64,000 nt of DNA, from positions 62,001 to 126,000 of the forward strand of contig NZ_JACBFS010000005.1 in assembly GCF_022138605.1 (NCBI RefSeq), written 5' to 3'. Below the pieces are notes generated by a model. That model searched no databases. It was not told the origin of the DNA and worked only from the letters and a program-made list of their open reading frames with translations. Of this stretch, positions 1 through 9,059 are shown piece by piece (the first letter of the stretch is position 1; each line of letters opens with the position of its first letter). Position numbers and translations under genes: made by a program. The stretch is from Xanthobacter sp. NM-25 (lineage in GTDB: Bacteria > Pseudomonadota > Alphaproteobacteria > Rhizobiales > Xanthobacteraceae).

Positions 1-854
1 CCGGCCACCGCGCGCGCCACCACGTCGCGGGGGGCGAGCTCGCCGCCGGGGACCGCATCGAGGAAGAAGGTGCCGTCGGCGGTCATCAGCCGGGCCCCCT
101 CCCCCCGCACCGCCTCGCTGATGAGGGCAAGCGGCCGGCCGGCGCCCACCAGCGCGGTGGGGTGAAACTGCACGAACTCGAGGTCGGCCAGCACCGCGCC
201 GGCCCGGGCCGCCAGCGCCAGGCCGAGACCGAACGAACTGAGCGGATTGGTGGTGTCGGCGAACAGGGCGCCGAGGCCGCCGGTGGCGAGCACCACCTGG
301 CGCGTGTGGAGGGTGACGGGCGTGTCGCCCCGGGCCAGGAGCAGGCCGCGAATGCCGGCCTCGTCGCGCAGCAGGCGGCGGGCCTCCAGCCCTTCCAGCA
401 CCGTCACCGAAGCCGTGGCCCGCACGGCCGCCGCCAGGGCCCGCACCAGCTCGCGGCCGGTGCCATCTCCGTCGGCGTGAACGATACGGCGGCGGCTGTG
501 GGCCGCCTCCAGCCCCAGCGCCAGCCGGCCCCCCTGCTCCCGGTCGAGGCGGGCGCCGATGCGCTCCAGGGCGCCGATGGCCGCCGGTACCGCGGCGAGG
601 ATGCGCCGCGCCATGGCGGCATCGCACAGGCCGGCGCCGGCGCTGAGGGTGTCGGCGAGGTGGAGATCGACGCTGTCGTCGTCGGCCAGGGCGGCGGCCA
701 TGCCCCCCTGGGCCAGGGGGCTGGAGCCGTCCTGTTCGAGGGGTGCGCGGGTGACCAGCACGCAGGGACGGGGCGCCAGGAACAGGGCGGTGGCAAGCCC
801 CGCCACCCCCGCGCCGACGACGACCGGAGGCTGATCCGGCAGGGCGCCGCTCAC
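1..854 (-). CDS. nadB: L-aspartate oxidase, C-terminus beyond window
   Basis: First enzyme of de novo NAD synthesis: oxidises L-aspartate to iminoaspartate with FAD. The frame is open from a GTG at 854 to the window edge (about 284 codons). It shows the N-terminal dinucleotide-binding glycine motif VVVGAGVAGLATAL, the family signature HSRRRIVHADGDGTG, and VQFHPTAL near the truncated end. The GTG overlaps the nadA stop by 4 bp (GTGA), so the two genes are translationally coupled. The roughly 230 C-terminal residues and any nadC lie outside the window. Identity is clear; the start is inferred from the overlap. Confidence 0.9.
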   Translation of the reverse strand, partial: MSGALPDQPPVVVGAGVAGLATALFLAPRPCVLVTRAPLEQDGSSPLAQGGMAAALADDDSVDLHLADTLSAGAGLCDAAMARRILAAVPAAIGALERIGARLDREQGGRLALGLEAAHSRRRIVHADGDGTGRELVRALAAAVRATASVTVLEGLEARRLLRDEAGIRGLLLARGDTPVTLHTRQVVLATGGLGALFADTTNPLSSFGLGLALAARAGAVLADLEFVQFHPTALVGAGRPLALISEAVRGEGARLMTADGTFFLDAVPGGELAPRDVVARAVA

Positions 855-1867
855 AGCGCCAGCATCCGGTCGACGGCGGCGCGGGCACGGCCGGCCACGT
901 CGGGCGCGATGTCCACCACGTGGCGGTTCTGCTCCAGGGCCTGGCGGATGTTGGCAAGGGTGATGCGCTTCATGTGCGGGCACAGGTTGCATGGGCGCAC
1001 GAAGTCGATGTCGGGATGGAGCACCGCCACATTGTCGCTCATGGAGCATTCGGTGAGCAGCACCACCTGCTCCGGCCGCTCACGGCTGACATAATCCGCC
1101 AGGGCGGCGGTGGAGCCGGCGAAGTCGGCCTGCGCCACCACCTCCGGCGGGCATTCGGGATGCACCAGCACGCTCACCCCCGGGTGCGCCTCGCGCAGCT
1201 CGCGGATGTCGTCGGCGGTGAAGCGTTCATGGACCTCGCAGGCGCCGGGCCAGGAGATGATTTCGACACCGGTCTCGGCGGCCACGTTGGCGGCGAGATA
1301 CTGGTCGGGCAGCATGATGACCCTCGGGGCCCCCAGCGCTTCCACCACCCGGCGCGCATTGCCGGAGGTGCAGCAGATGTCCACTTCCGCCTTCACCGCC
1401 GCCGAGGTGTTCACATAGGCGATGATCGGCACCCCGGGATAGGCTGCCCGCATGGCGCGCACGTCGGCGGGGGTGATGGATTCGGCCAGCGAGCAGCCGG
1501 CGGCGAGGTCCGGCATCAGCACCGTCTTGTCCGGGTTCAGCAGCTTGGCGGTCTCGGCCATGAAGTGCACGCCGGCCAGCACGATCACATCGGCATCCGC
1601 CGTGGCGGCTGCCCGCGCCAGGGCCAGGCTGTCGCCGACGATGTCGGCCACGCCGTGGAAGATCTCCGGGGTCTGGTAGTTGTGGCCGAGGATGATGGCG
1701 TTGCGGCTGCGCTTCAGCGCCAGGATGGCTTCCACGTCGTCGACGAACAGGGCCCAATCGGCGGGCGGCACCACCCGCTTCACCCGGTCATAGAGCGCCG
1801 CGGTGCGGGCCAGAGCGGCATTGAGGGCGGGGGTCGCGGCGGCGGGGGCTGAGGAAACCGGGGTCAT
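851..1867 (-). CDS. nadA: Quinolinate synthase
   Basis: Condenses iminoaspartate with dihydroxyacetone phosphate to quinolinate, using a 4Fe-4S cluster. The 338-residue product has the NadA sequences ILGHNYQTPEIFH and VHPECPPEV, and the C-terminal cysteine motif PCNLCPHMKRITL that supplies cluster ligands. I chose the ATG at 1867 because GGGAGA lies just upstream; an earlier in-frame ATG at 1897 falls inside the upstream operator and is unlikely. It sits between nadQ and nadB in one transcription unit and is preceded by two palindromic operators (1880-1898, 1908-1926). Confidence 0.95.
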   Translation of the reverse strand: MTPVSSAPAAATPALNAALARTAALYDRVKRVVPPADWALFVDDVEAILALKRSRNAIILGHNYQTPEIFHGVADIVGDSLALARAAATADADVIVLAGVHFMAETAKLLNPDKTVLMPDLAAGCSLAESITPADVRAMRAAYPGVPIIAYVNTSAAVKAEVDICCTSGNARRVVEALGAPRVIMLPDQYLAANVAAETGVEIISWPGACEVHERFTADDIRELREAHPGVSVLVHPECPPEVVAQADFAGSTAALADYVSRERPEQVVLLTECSMSDNVAVLHPDIDFVRPCNLCPHMKRITLANIRQALEQNRHVVDIAPDVAGRARAAVDRMLAL

Positions 1868-1879
1868 GGCGCATCTCCC

Positions 1880-1926
1880 TATGCTCATACTGAGCATATT
1901 TATGGGATATGCTTATCTTGAGTATA
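1880..1926 (-). promoter_or_regulatory. Twin NadQ-type operators in front of nadA
   Basis: Two 19-bp inverted repeats occur 28 bp apart, centre to centre. Site 1 (1880-1898) is perfect: TATGCTCA, a 3-bp spacer, TGAGCATA. Site 2 (1908-1926) is TATGCTTA, 3 bp, TGAGTATA. On the minus strand a TTGACA hexamer (1932-1937) overlaps the nadQ stop and is a candidate -35, so both sites would cover the promoter or early transcript. Because the neighbouring gene encodes a NadQ-type regulator, repression of nadAB by NadQ is the natural reading (inference). Confidence 0.75.
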
Positions 1927-1933
1927 AGCCATG

Positions 1934-2908
1934 TCAAGAGCGCGCCAGCGGCAGCTTGGTGCCCGCCACTGCCCGCTCGGCGAGGACGGCGGCGCGGAAG
2001 CGGAACAGCTTGGCGGGCCGGCCGATGCCTTCGGCGGTGGTGGCGCCGGTTTCCTCCACCAGCTCCTGCTGCTCCATCAGCCGGCGGAAATTCTGTTTGT
2101 GCAGGGTGCGGCCGGCCAGGCCCTCCACGCAGCGCTGCAGTTGCAGCAGGGTGAAGGTGGGGGGCAGCAGCTCGAACACCACCGGCCGGTATTTGATCTT
2201 GGCGCGAAGCCGGGCGATGGCGGTGGCAAGGATCCGGCGATGATCGCCGATCATGGGCCGGCCCAGGTCGGCAAGGTCGGCAAGGCCGGCAAGGCCGGCA
2301 AAGGCGGGTGCCGTATCGACGTGCCGGCGCTCGGGCACCAGGGCGGCTTCATAGAGCAGCTCATAGCGCTGCAGGGCCAGCTCCTCGTTCCAGGGCTGCC
2401 CGTCCAGGCCGAAGGCAATGGCCACCCGCTGGCGGCGGGCGGCCTGCTCGGCCGGGTCTGGCGCGCTCTGCGCCCAGCCGGAGAGGGCCGGGGCGATCTG
2501 CGCGGCGATGAGCGGCGGCGGCCCGGCGCGGTGGTCCTCCCAGGGGAAATAGGCATACCAGCTGCACCAGCCGCTTTCCGCGTCCGACAGCGCCCGGGTG
2601 AGGCCGAGATAGCTGATGGAGATGGTGCGGGCTCCGCCCTCGCCGGCCCGATCCTTGTCGGCGAAGGTGTAGAGCTGCTCCACATAGCCGAGGGGATGGT
2701 GCGTCTGCTGCTCCACCCAGGCCCGCAGGCCCGATTGCAGGGAGCGGTGGCCGAGCGCGAAGGGACCCGACGGCAAGGCGCGCTCCCGGTCGAGGGTCAT
2801 CACCAAAGGCGTGCCGGCCTGCACCGCCACCAGCACCGCGATGAGGTCCACCGTCACCGCTGGAGCTTCGCGCGGCGCGGGCGGGGGCGAAGCGGGCACC
2901 TGCGTCAC
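1934..2908 (-). CDS. nadQ: NadQ-type transcriptional regulator of NAD synthesis
   Basis: Predicted repressor of NAD biosynthesis of the alphaproteobacterial COG4111 type. It is built like NrtR, with an N-terminal Nudix-like sensor (starting about VTVDLIAVLVAVQ, with the segment GPFALGHRSLQSGLRAWVEQ) and a C-terminal winged helix (about residues 225-310, with LPPTFTLLQLQRCVEGL and HKQNFRRLM). The Nudix catalytic box is not intact, fitting a ligand sensor rather than a hydrolase. The GTG at 2908 gives 324 residues; other GTG starts are possible. It lies directly upstream of nadA with its target operators in between. Confidence 0.8.
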   Translation of the reverse strand: MTQVPASPPPAPREAPAVTVDLIAVLVAVQAGTPLVMTLDRERALPSGPFALGHRSLQSGLRAWVEQQTHHPLGYVEQLYTFADKDRAGEGGARTISISYLGLTRALSDAESGWCSWYAYFPWEDHRAGPPPLIAAQIAPALSGWAQSAPDPAEQAARRQRVAIAFGLDGQPWNEELALQRYELLYEAALVPERRHVDTAPAFAGLAGLADLADLGRPMIGDHRRILATAIARLRAKIKYRPVVFELLPPTFTLLQLQRCVEGLAGRTLHKQNFRRLMEQQELVEETGATTAEGIGRPAKLFRFRAAVLAERAVAGTKLPLARS

Positions 2909-2921
2909 GGGCCGGCGCCGT

Positions 2922-3983
2922 TCAGGCTTCGACCCGGAGGTCGGTGTCGATCGTTTGGGCCTTGGGGCGGGCGCCGTCGGTAATCCTGACGCCGCCCTTG
3001 CCGTTCTTCTTGACCTCGTACATGGCGGCATCGGCGAGCCGCATCAATTCGCCGTCGTCGGTGGAATGGCGCGGGCAGAGCGCGATGCCGATGCTGGCGC
3101 CGATGGACACCGAGACGGCCGGCCGCGCCTGGCGCAGGCCATAGGGCTCCTTGAGCGCCTCGCACAGGCGATGTCCCTGGTCCAGGGACACCGTCTCGTC
3201 CTGCAGGTCCAGCATGATCACGGCGAACTCGTCGCCGGAGAGGCGCACCGCGAAATCACCGTGGCGCAGGTTGGCGCGCAGACGCTGGGCGATGGCGCAC
3301 AAAAGCTCGTCGCCGGCGGCGTGGCCGTGGCGGTCGTTCACCTGCTTGAAGCCGTCGATGTCGATATAGAGCAGGGCGAAGGCGGAGCTGTTCTGCTGGG
3401 CCTGGGCAAAGGCTCGGCTGAGATGCTCCACGAACAGGATGCGGTTGCCGAGGCCGGTCAGGGCATCGTGGGTGGCCATGTGGCGCACCTGCTTTTCCAC
3501 CCGGCGCCGCTCCTCGATCTCCACCTCCAGCTGCCGATTGCGCTTCTCCAGCTCCTCCAGGGCGCTTCGCAGCCGCATCTTGGAGATGTGCAGCTCCAGG
3601 AACACCGTGACCTTCGACAGCAGCACCGCGTCGTTGATGGGCTTGGCGATGTAGTCGACGGCGCCGAAGGTGTAGCCCTTGAGACGGTTGACGTCGTCCA
3701 GATAGGCGGCGGTCACGAAGACGATGGGGATGTCGCAGGTGGCGGGATCGTTGTTGAGCAGCGAGGCCACCTCGAAACCGTCCATGTCGGGCATCTGCAC
3801 GTCCAGCAGGATCAGCGCGAAGCGGTGGTCGAGGCACAGGGCCAGCGCCTCGTTGCCGGAGCGGGCCTCATAGATCTCGGCGTCGACCGGGGCCAGCAGC
3901 CGGCGCATGCCCGCCAGATTGGCGGAAACGTCGTCCACCACCAGGATCTTGGGGCGGGGCTCGCCCTGGACGGTCTCGCTCAT
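2922..3983 (-). CDS. Response regulator with GGDEF domain (probable diguanylate cyclase)
   Basis: A receiver domain (about residues 10-125; ILVVDDV, phospho-acceptor in LILLDVQMPDMDG, Lys in IAKPIN) is joined by a coiled coil (about 140-175) to a GGDEF domain. The signature reads RLSGDEF, with Ser for the first Gly, a variant known from active cyclases. The product-inhibition site RxxD is present as RHGD five residues before it. So it probably makes c-di-GMP when phosphorylated by the hybrid kinase of the same operon. The start at 3983 overlaps the cheB stop (ATGA). Length 353 residues. Confidence 0.88.
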   Translation of the reverse strand: MSETVQGEPRPKILVVDDVSANLAGMRRLLAPVDAEIYEARSGNEALALCLDHRFALILLDVQMPDMDGFEVASLLNNDPATCDIPIVFVTAAYLDDVNRLKGYTFGAVDYIAKPINDAVLLSKVTVFLELHISKMRLRSALEELEKRNRQLEVEIEERRRVEKQVRHMATHDALTGLGNRILFVEHLSRAFAQAQQNSSAFALLYIDIDGFKQVNDRHGHAAGDELLCAIAQRLRANLRHGDFAVRLSGDEFAVIMLDLQDETVSLDQGHRLCEALKEPYGLRQARPAVSVSIGASIGIALCPRHSTDDGELMRLADAAMYEVKKNGKGGVRITDGARPKAQTIDTDLRVEA

Positions 3984-4543
3984 GTCCGGCACGTTTCGTT
4001 GATCCGCGTGGCGAGCGCCGCCAGCGGGGCGCACAGGTCGGCGCCCGCGCGCTCCAGGGCTGCCTGCGGCATGGTGGCGACCTGCGCCTCGTCCGGAGCC
4101 TGCACCAACGCCATCCCTCCCAGCGCGCGGATGCAGGCCAGTCCTGCCGCACCGTCGCTGCTCGCCCCGGTGAGAACGACACCAATGAGGCTTTTCTGGT
4201 ACGCCCGCGCCGCGCTTTCAAACAGCACGTCGATGGCCGGTCGGGAGAAGCACACTTTGGCATCCACCGAAAGTGTAAAGTGATGATCGGGCGCGATGAG
4301 CAGGTGGTAGCCGCTCGGCGCCACGAACACCTGGCCCGGCGTCACCGGCAGGCGCTCGCGGGCGGTCGAGACCGGCAGCGGGCAGGCGGGGGCCAGCACG
4401 TCCGCCAGCAGGTCGGGGCCCCGTGCCCCCACGTGGTTGACGATCACCACCGCCGCCGGCAGCGCCGGCTCGAGGCCGCCGAGCAGCCGCCGCAGGGCGG
4501 CCGGACCGCCGGCCGAGGCGCCGATGACCACGGTTGGCGCCAT
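3980..4543 (-). CDS. CheB-type methylesterase domain protein without receiver
   Basis: A 187-residue protein that is only the CheB esterase/deamidase domain. The catalytic Ser is in VVIGASAGG, His in VIVNHVGARGPDLLADVL, and Asp in GVVLTGASSDGAAGL. Classical CheB carries an N-terminal receiver that restrains the active site; it is absent here. No methyl-accepting protein, CheA or CheW is encoded nearby, so the substrate may be the partner histidine kinase rather than a chemoreceptor (inference). It follows cheR by 3 bp and overlaps the GGDEF gene by 4 bp. Confidence 0.88.
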   Translation of the reverse strand: MAPTVVIGASAGGPAALRRLLGGLEPALPAAVVIVNHVGARGPDLLADVLAPACPLPVSTARERLPVTPGQVFVAPSGYHLLIAPDHHFTLSVDAKVCFSRPAIDVLFESAARAYQKSLIGVVLTGASSDGAAGLACIRALGGMALVQAPDEAQVATMPQAALERAGADLCAPLAALATRINETCRT

Positions 4544-4546
4544 GCC

Positions 4547-5389
4547 TCAGCCTCCGCTGCGCAGGCGATAGATCTGCGTGTCCGCATCCAGGCACTGGAA
4601 TCGCTCCCGCGCCCGGGAGAACTGCAGATTCTCGCGGGTGCCGAGACACAGGAAGCCACCCCGCACCAAGCTGTCGGCGAACATGCCCAGCACCCGGTCC
4701 TGCAGGGCGTTGTCGAAATAGATGAGCACGTTGCGGCACAAGATCAGGTGCGCTTCGCAGAACACCGTGTCGGTCACCAGATTGTGTTCGGCGAAGGTGA
4801 CATTGGCGATGAGCCGCTCGTCCAGCTTCAGCAGGTCGTAACGGGCGTGATAATAATCGGAAAAGCTGCGGGTCCCGCCACTGTCGAGGTAGCGGCGGGC
4901 GGCATCGGGGGCGTCCTGCAGGGGAAAGATGCCTTCGCGCGCCCGCGCCAGCGCCTGGGTGGAAATGTCCGTCGCATAGATGTGGGCGCGCGAAGAGAGC
5001 CCGGCCTCGGCGAGCAGGATGGCGAGCGAATAGACCTCCTCCCCATGGGCGCATCCGGCCTGCCAGATGTTGATGCGCGGGTAGGAGGCGAGCAGCGGGA
5101 GCACGCTCTGCCGCAGGGCCTGGAACACGGGCGGATCGCGGAAGAATTCCGACACCGGCACGGAAAGGCCCGAGATGGCGGATTTCAGCTGCTCCGGCGC
5201 GTGCAGCAGCCGATCGGTGAGGGCGGTGACGGTCCCGGTGCCGAACTGGGTCACCAGGGCGCGCACCCGGCGCGTCAGCGAGGCCCGGCTGTAGCCACTG
5301 AAGTCATAGCCGTAGCGGCGCTTCATCGCCTCGACGAACAGGTCGATCTCGAGGGTTTCCAGGGCCACGGGGTCGTCGATGTGGGTCAT
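4547..5389 (-). CDS. CheR-type protein-glutamate methyltransferase
   Basis: Predicted SAM-dependent methyltransferase of 280 residues. An N-terminal all-alpha CheR domain (about 10-75, with YDFSGYSRASLTRRV) precedes the catalytic domain, which shows VSEFFRDPPVF, the SAM-binding stretch IWQAGCAHGEEVYSLAILL, YATDIS and LILCRNVLIYFD. The start at 5389 overlaps the kinase stop by ATGA, pairing it tightly with the hybrid kinase and the CheB-like protein. It has no tetratricopeptide or PAS extension. Confidence 0.9.
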   Translation of the reverse strand: MTHIDDPVALETLEIDLFVEAMKRRYGYDFSGYSRASLTRRVRALVTQFGTGTVTALTDRLLHAPEQLKSAISGLSVPVSEFFRDPPVFQALRQSVLPLLASYPRINIWQAGCAHGEEVYSLAILLAEAGLSSRAHIYATDISTQALARAREGIFPLQDAPDAARRYLDSGGTRSFSDYYHARYDLLKLDERLIANVTFAEHNLVTDTVFCEAHLILCRNVLIYFDNALQDRVLGMFADSLVRGGFLCLGTRENLQFSRARERFQCLDADTQIYRLRSGG

Positions 5390-8300
5390 TTGGGCGGCAG
5401 CCAGGCGCGGATCATGGACAGGAGCTTGGGCACGTCGATGGGCTTGGCGAGATAGTCGCTGGCGCCCGCCGCCAGGCATTTCTCCCGGTCATCCTTCATC
5501 GCCTTGGCGGTCAGGGCGATGATGGGCAGCTTGGCGAACTGCGGCCGCTTGCGGATCTCCGCGGTGGCTTCATAGCCGTCCATCACCGGCATCATGATGT
5601 CCATGAGCACGATTTCAAGCTCGGGATGCGACTCCAGCTGGGCCACCGCCTTGGCGCCGTCCTGCGCCAGGGTGACCTCGATGCCCTTGCCGCGCAGCAC
5701 CTTGGCGAGGGCGTAGATGTTGCGCATGTCATCATCCACCAGCAGCAGCCGGCGACCCTTCAGATCGCCATCGGGATCGGCCGGCAGGGCCGGGGAGTCG
5801 TGGCGGACCGAGTGCAGGAACAGGCTCACCTCGTCCAGCAGCCGTTCCGGCGAGCGGGCCCCCTTCACGACGATGGAATCGGTGAAGGCGCGCAGCTTCA
5901 TGCTTTCTTCCGGGGTGAGATCGCGGCCGGAATAGACCACCACCGGCACCTGGCGGTTGCTGGCCGCCAGGTGCTCCAGCAGCTCGAAGCCGGACATGCC
6001 CGGCAGGCCAAGGTCGAGCACCATGCAATCCACATCGGAGCTGTTGATGGCGTCGAGGGCGGCCTCGCCGCTGTCCGCCTCCACCACCTCCACATGCTCG
6101 CCGGTGATCAGCTTGCGCACCGCCAGCCGGGCGCCGGCGTCATCGTCCACCACCAGCACGCGGCGGGGCTGGTCGGGCGAGAAATGGGCGAGGAGGGCGA
6201 GGGCGCCGCTGAGCTCGTCGGCGCTGACCGGCTTGGTGAGGAAGCCCACCGCGCCGAGATCGCGGCCGCGCTTGGCCTCATCGAGGGCCGAGACGAAATG
6301 CACCGGGATGTGGCGAGTGGCCGGGTCGCTCTTCAGCCGCTCGATCACCGTCCAGCCATCCATGCCCGGCAGCATCACATCGAGCAGGATGCCGGTGGGA
6401 CGATGGGCGCGGGCCAGTTCCAGGCCGCTTTCGCCATCGCCGGCGGCCAGCACCTGGAAGCCCTTGCGCCGCACCAGGCTCACCAGGGTCCGGGCGAACG
6501 CCGGGTCGTCTTCCACCACCAGGATGGTGGTCACCCCGGCCCGCAGCCGCGCGCGGTCGTCCTCGACCACGATGGCCGGCCGTGGCGCGGGCGCGGCGGT
6601 GGCGAGGCTGGTGGCGAGGCTGGGGGGCTCCGGGCGGGCCACGGGGGCGGCGGTCTCCGCGCCATCGCCGATGGGCAGCACCAGCTGGAAGGTGGAGCCG
6701 GCCCCGAGGCTGCTGTCCACGGTGACGTCGCCACCCAGCAGCTGGGCGAGCTTGCGGGTGATGGCAAGGCCCAGCCCGGTGCCGCCGAACTGGCGGCGGG
6801 TGGAGGCGTCCACCTGCTCGAACGCCTCGAAGATGGTCTGCCTCTTGTCCTCGGGAATGCCGATGCCGGTGTCGCGCACGCGCACCGCGAGGGTCTCGCC
6901 CGGCCCGCGCGCGAAGGTGACGGTGACGCTGCCTTCAGCGGTGAACTTGAAGGCGTTGGACAACAGGTTGTTGGTGATCTGCTCCAGCTTGCCGTCGTCG
7001 GTGACGATCTGCGGCGGGGCGTCGGGGGCGATGGTGACGGTGAAGTCGACGCCCTTCTCCTGCGCCACGTGGCGGAAGTTGCGCTCCATGCGGGTGGCGA
7101 TGGCGGGGATGCTCACCGGCTCGTGCACCACGTCCATCTTGCCGGCCTCCACCTTGGACAGGTCGAGGATGTCGTTGATGAGCCGCAGCAGGTTGGTGCC
7201 CGAGGAATGAATGATGTTGGCGGCCTCGATCTCCTCGCCGTCGAGGTGGCCGGTGTGGTTCTGGGCCAGATCGTGGGCGAGGATCAGCAGGCTGTTGAGC
7301 GGTGTGCGCAGCTCGTGGGACATGTTGGCGAGGAATTGCGACTTGTACTGGTTGGCGCGCGCCAGCTCGTCGGCGCGCGCCTCCGCCTCCCGGTTCATCT
7401 CCTCCAGCTGGGCCTTCTGGGCGGTGAGCTCTTCGGAATTGTGGCGCAGCACCGCATTGGACCGCTGCAGCTCGTCCGCCTGGACCCGCAGCTCTTCCTC
7501 GGAGGCGGCGAGCTTCTGGGATTGGCTCTGCAGCTGCTCGTTGGTGGCGCGCAGCTCCTCCTGCTGGGTGCGCAGCTCCTCTTCCGCAGCCCTGAGCTCG
7601 GTGGTCTGGCGCTGGGTCTGCTCCAGCAGGTCCCGGGTGCGCAGGGCCCGCACGAGATTGTCGAGGGAGAGCGCCGCGATCGGCGCCACATCGGCCAGCA
7701 GGCGTGCGCGCGCACCCTCCAGGGGTTCAAGGCAGGCGAATTCCATCACGCCGAGCAGGCGGTCCTTGCTGATGACCGGCACCGCGACCACCAGGTGCGG
7801 GACCGCTTCGCCGGTTCCCGAGTGGATGCGCACATAGTCGGCCGGCACCGGGCTGAGGGTGATGGGCTTGCGCTCGCGGGCGCTCTGGCCGATCAGCCCC
7901 TCGCCGAGGGCATAGCGCAGCGACAGGTGACGCCGCTCCTGGAAGGCGTAGGTGCCGGCGAGGCTGAGCGCCTCGCTGCCGGGATCGAAGGCGTAGAACA
8001 CGCCAACGCCGGCCTTGAGCCGGGGCGCCAGCTCTGCCAGCAGGTCGTTGGCGAAGGTCGCCAGATCCTCGGCCGGCTGCACCTTGGCGGAGACCGCGGC
8101 CACGCCGGTCTTCACCCAGTCGTTGTCATAGGTCTGCACCGCCATGGTTTTGAACACCGCGAGGGCGCGGGCGATGGTGCCCACCTCGTCGCGGCGGTCG
8201 GTGAAGGGCACCACGATGTCGTGGTCGTGGTCCGCCAGCTGCTCCATCCGCTCCGCCAGGGTCCGCAGCGGGCGGGTGATGGAATGCGCGGTAAGCACCA

Positions 8301-8964
8301 GGGCGCCGATGCCGGCCACCAGGGTGGCGACAAGGGCGGCGAGATCGACCATCCGCAGCAGGGATTCGGTGTGCGCGAGGCTGGTGCGCGCCCGTTGCAG
8401 CGCCTCGTCCGCAGTGGCATTGACCTGGTCGATGGCGGAGATGATGGCACGGCTGCCGCCTTCGGCGCGCTCGGCGGTGAGGAAGGCCAGCAAGGCCTGG
8501 TTGAGGTCGCCGGGGGTGGCCTCCCCCCGCTCCGCGCGCGCCGCTGCCGCCACCAGCGGCGTGGCGGCCGATTGCGACCAGCGCTGATCGAGGCGGGCCA
8601 CCACATCCACCGCCGCGCGCAGGGCGCTGTCGCCGTCGGTGGCGGCGCGCAGCTCCTTGATCAGGCCGGCCACCTCCGCATCGGCTTCGGTCAGTCGCGC
8701 GCGTACGGTTGTCGGCGCGATGAAGGTATTCTGGATGAGCCGGCCCTGGCGCTCGATGATGGCGCGGGTGACGCCGCTGCCGATCTCCATGAAATGCACC
8801 AGGCGATTGGCCTGCTGCTGCAGGTGGTTGAAGGCCTGGAGGGCGAGGCTGTTGGCTCCCAGGAGCAGGATGAACAATGCCACCAGCAGCACGATGACCG
8901 CGCCGAACTTGCGCTGCATCGGCATGTTGGCGAGCCAGGAGCTGCGCGACGAGGCTTGCGACAT
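5386..8964 (-). CDS. Membrane hybrid histidine kinase with GAF and three receiver domains
   Basis: Large sensor kinase of 1192 residues. In order: a membrane helix near residue 20; a periplasmic four-helix-type sensor (to about 190); a second helix (about 200-225); HAMP; a GAF domain (about 295-435); a Glu/Gln-rich coiled coil (about 450-560); HisKA with FLANMSHELRTPLNS; an HATPase (GTGLGLAITRKLAQLLGG); then three receivers. Receivers 1 and 3 are standard (LLDVMLPGMDGW...TKPVS; LMDIMMPVMDGY...LAKPID). In receiver 2 the usual Lys-Pro reads VVKGA. I start at 8964 (GGATAAGG upstream). It heads the kinase-cheR-cheB-GGDEF operon. Confidence 0.92.
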   Translation of the reverse strand: MSQASSRSSWLANMPMQRKFGAVIVLLVALFILLLGANSLALQAFNHLQQQANRLVHFMEIGSGVTRAIIERQGRLIQNTFIAPTTVRARLTEADAEVAGLIKELRAATDGDSALRAAVDVVARLDQRWSQSAATPLVAAAARAERGEATPGDLNQALLAFLTAERAEGGSRAIISAIDQVNATADEALQRARTSLAHTESLLRMVDLAALVATLVAGIGALVLTAHSITRPLRTLAERMEQLADHDHDIVVPFTDRRDEVGTIARALAVFKTMAVQTYDNDWVKTGVAAVSAKVQPAEDLATFANDLLAELAPRLKAGVGVFYAFDPGSEALSLAGTYAFQERRHLSLRYALGEGLIGQSARERKPITLSPVPADYVRIHSGTGEAVPHLVVAVPVISKDRLLGVMEFACLEPLEGARARLLADVAPIAALSLDNLVRALRTRDLLEQTQRQTTELRAAEEELRTQQEELRATNEQLQSQSQKLAASEEELRVQADELQRSNAVLRHNSEELTAQKAQLEEMNREAEARADELARANQYKSQFLANMSHELRTPLNSLLILAHDLAQNHTGHLDGEEIEAANIIHSSGTNLLRLINDILDLSKVEAGKMDVVHEPVSIPAIATRMERNFRHVAQEKGVDFTVTIAPDAPPQIVTDDGKLEQITNNLLSNAFKFTAEGSVTVTFARGPGETLAVRVRDTGIGIPEDKRQTIFEAFEQVDASTRRQFGGTGLGLAITRKLAQLLGGDVTVDSSLGAGSTFQLVLPIGDGAETAAPVARPEPPSLATSLATAAPAPRPAIVVEDDRARLRAGVTTILVVEDDPAFARTLVSLVRRKGFQVLAAGDGESGLELARAHRPTGILLDVMLPGMDGWTVIERLKSDPATRHIPVHFVSALDEAKRGRDLGAVGFLTKPVSADELSGALALLAHFSPDQPRRVLVVDDDAGARLAVRKLITGEHVEVVEADSGEAALDAINSSDVDCMVLDLGLPGMSGFELLEHLAASNRQVPVVVYSGRDLTPEESMKLRAFTDSIVVKGARSPERLLDEVSLFLHSVRHDSPALPADPDGDLKGRRLLLVDDDMRNIYALAKVLRGKGIEVTLAQDGAKAVAQLESHPELEIVLMDIMMPVMDGYEATAEIRKRPQFAKLPIIALTAKAMKDDREKCLAAGASDYLAKPIDVPKLLSMIRAWLPPK

Positions 8965-9059
8965 CCTTATCCCCACGAGGCGTCTTGTGACGAACCGACC
9001 GGGGCGGAATGAAGCACGTGAGCTGATAAGAAGTTCTGAAGCGCCTGCGGTGCAGGGGG

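Noticed and set aside
5626..9012. Plus-strand open frame of 1128 codons antisense to the hybrid kinase
   Set aside because: Low-complexity Gly/Ala/His/Gln product without any domain; typical of antisense frames in GC-rich genes.
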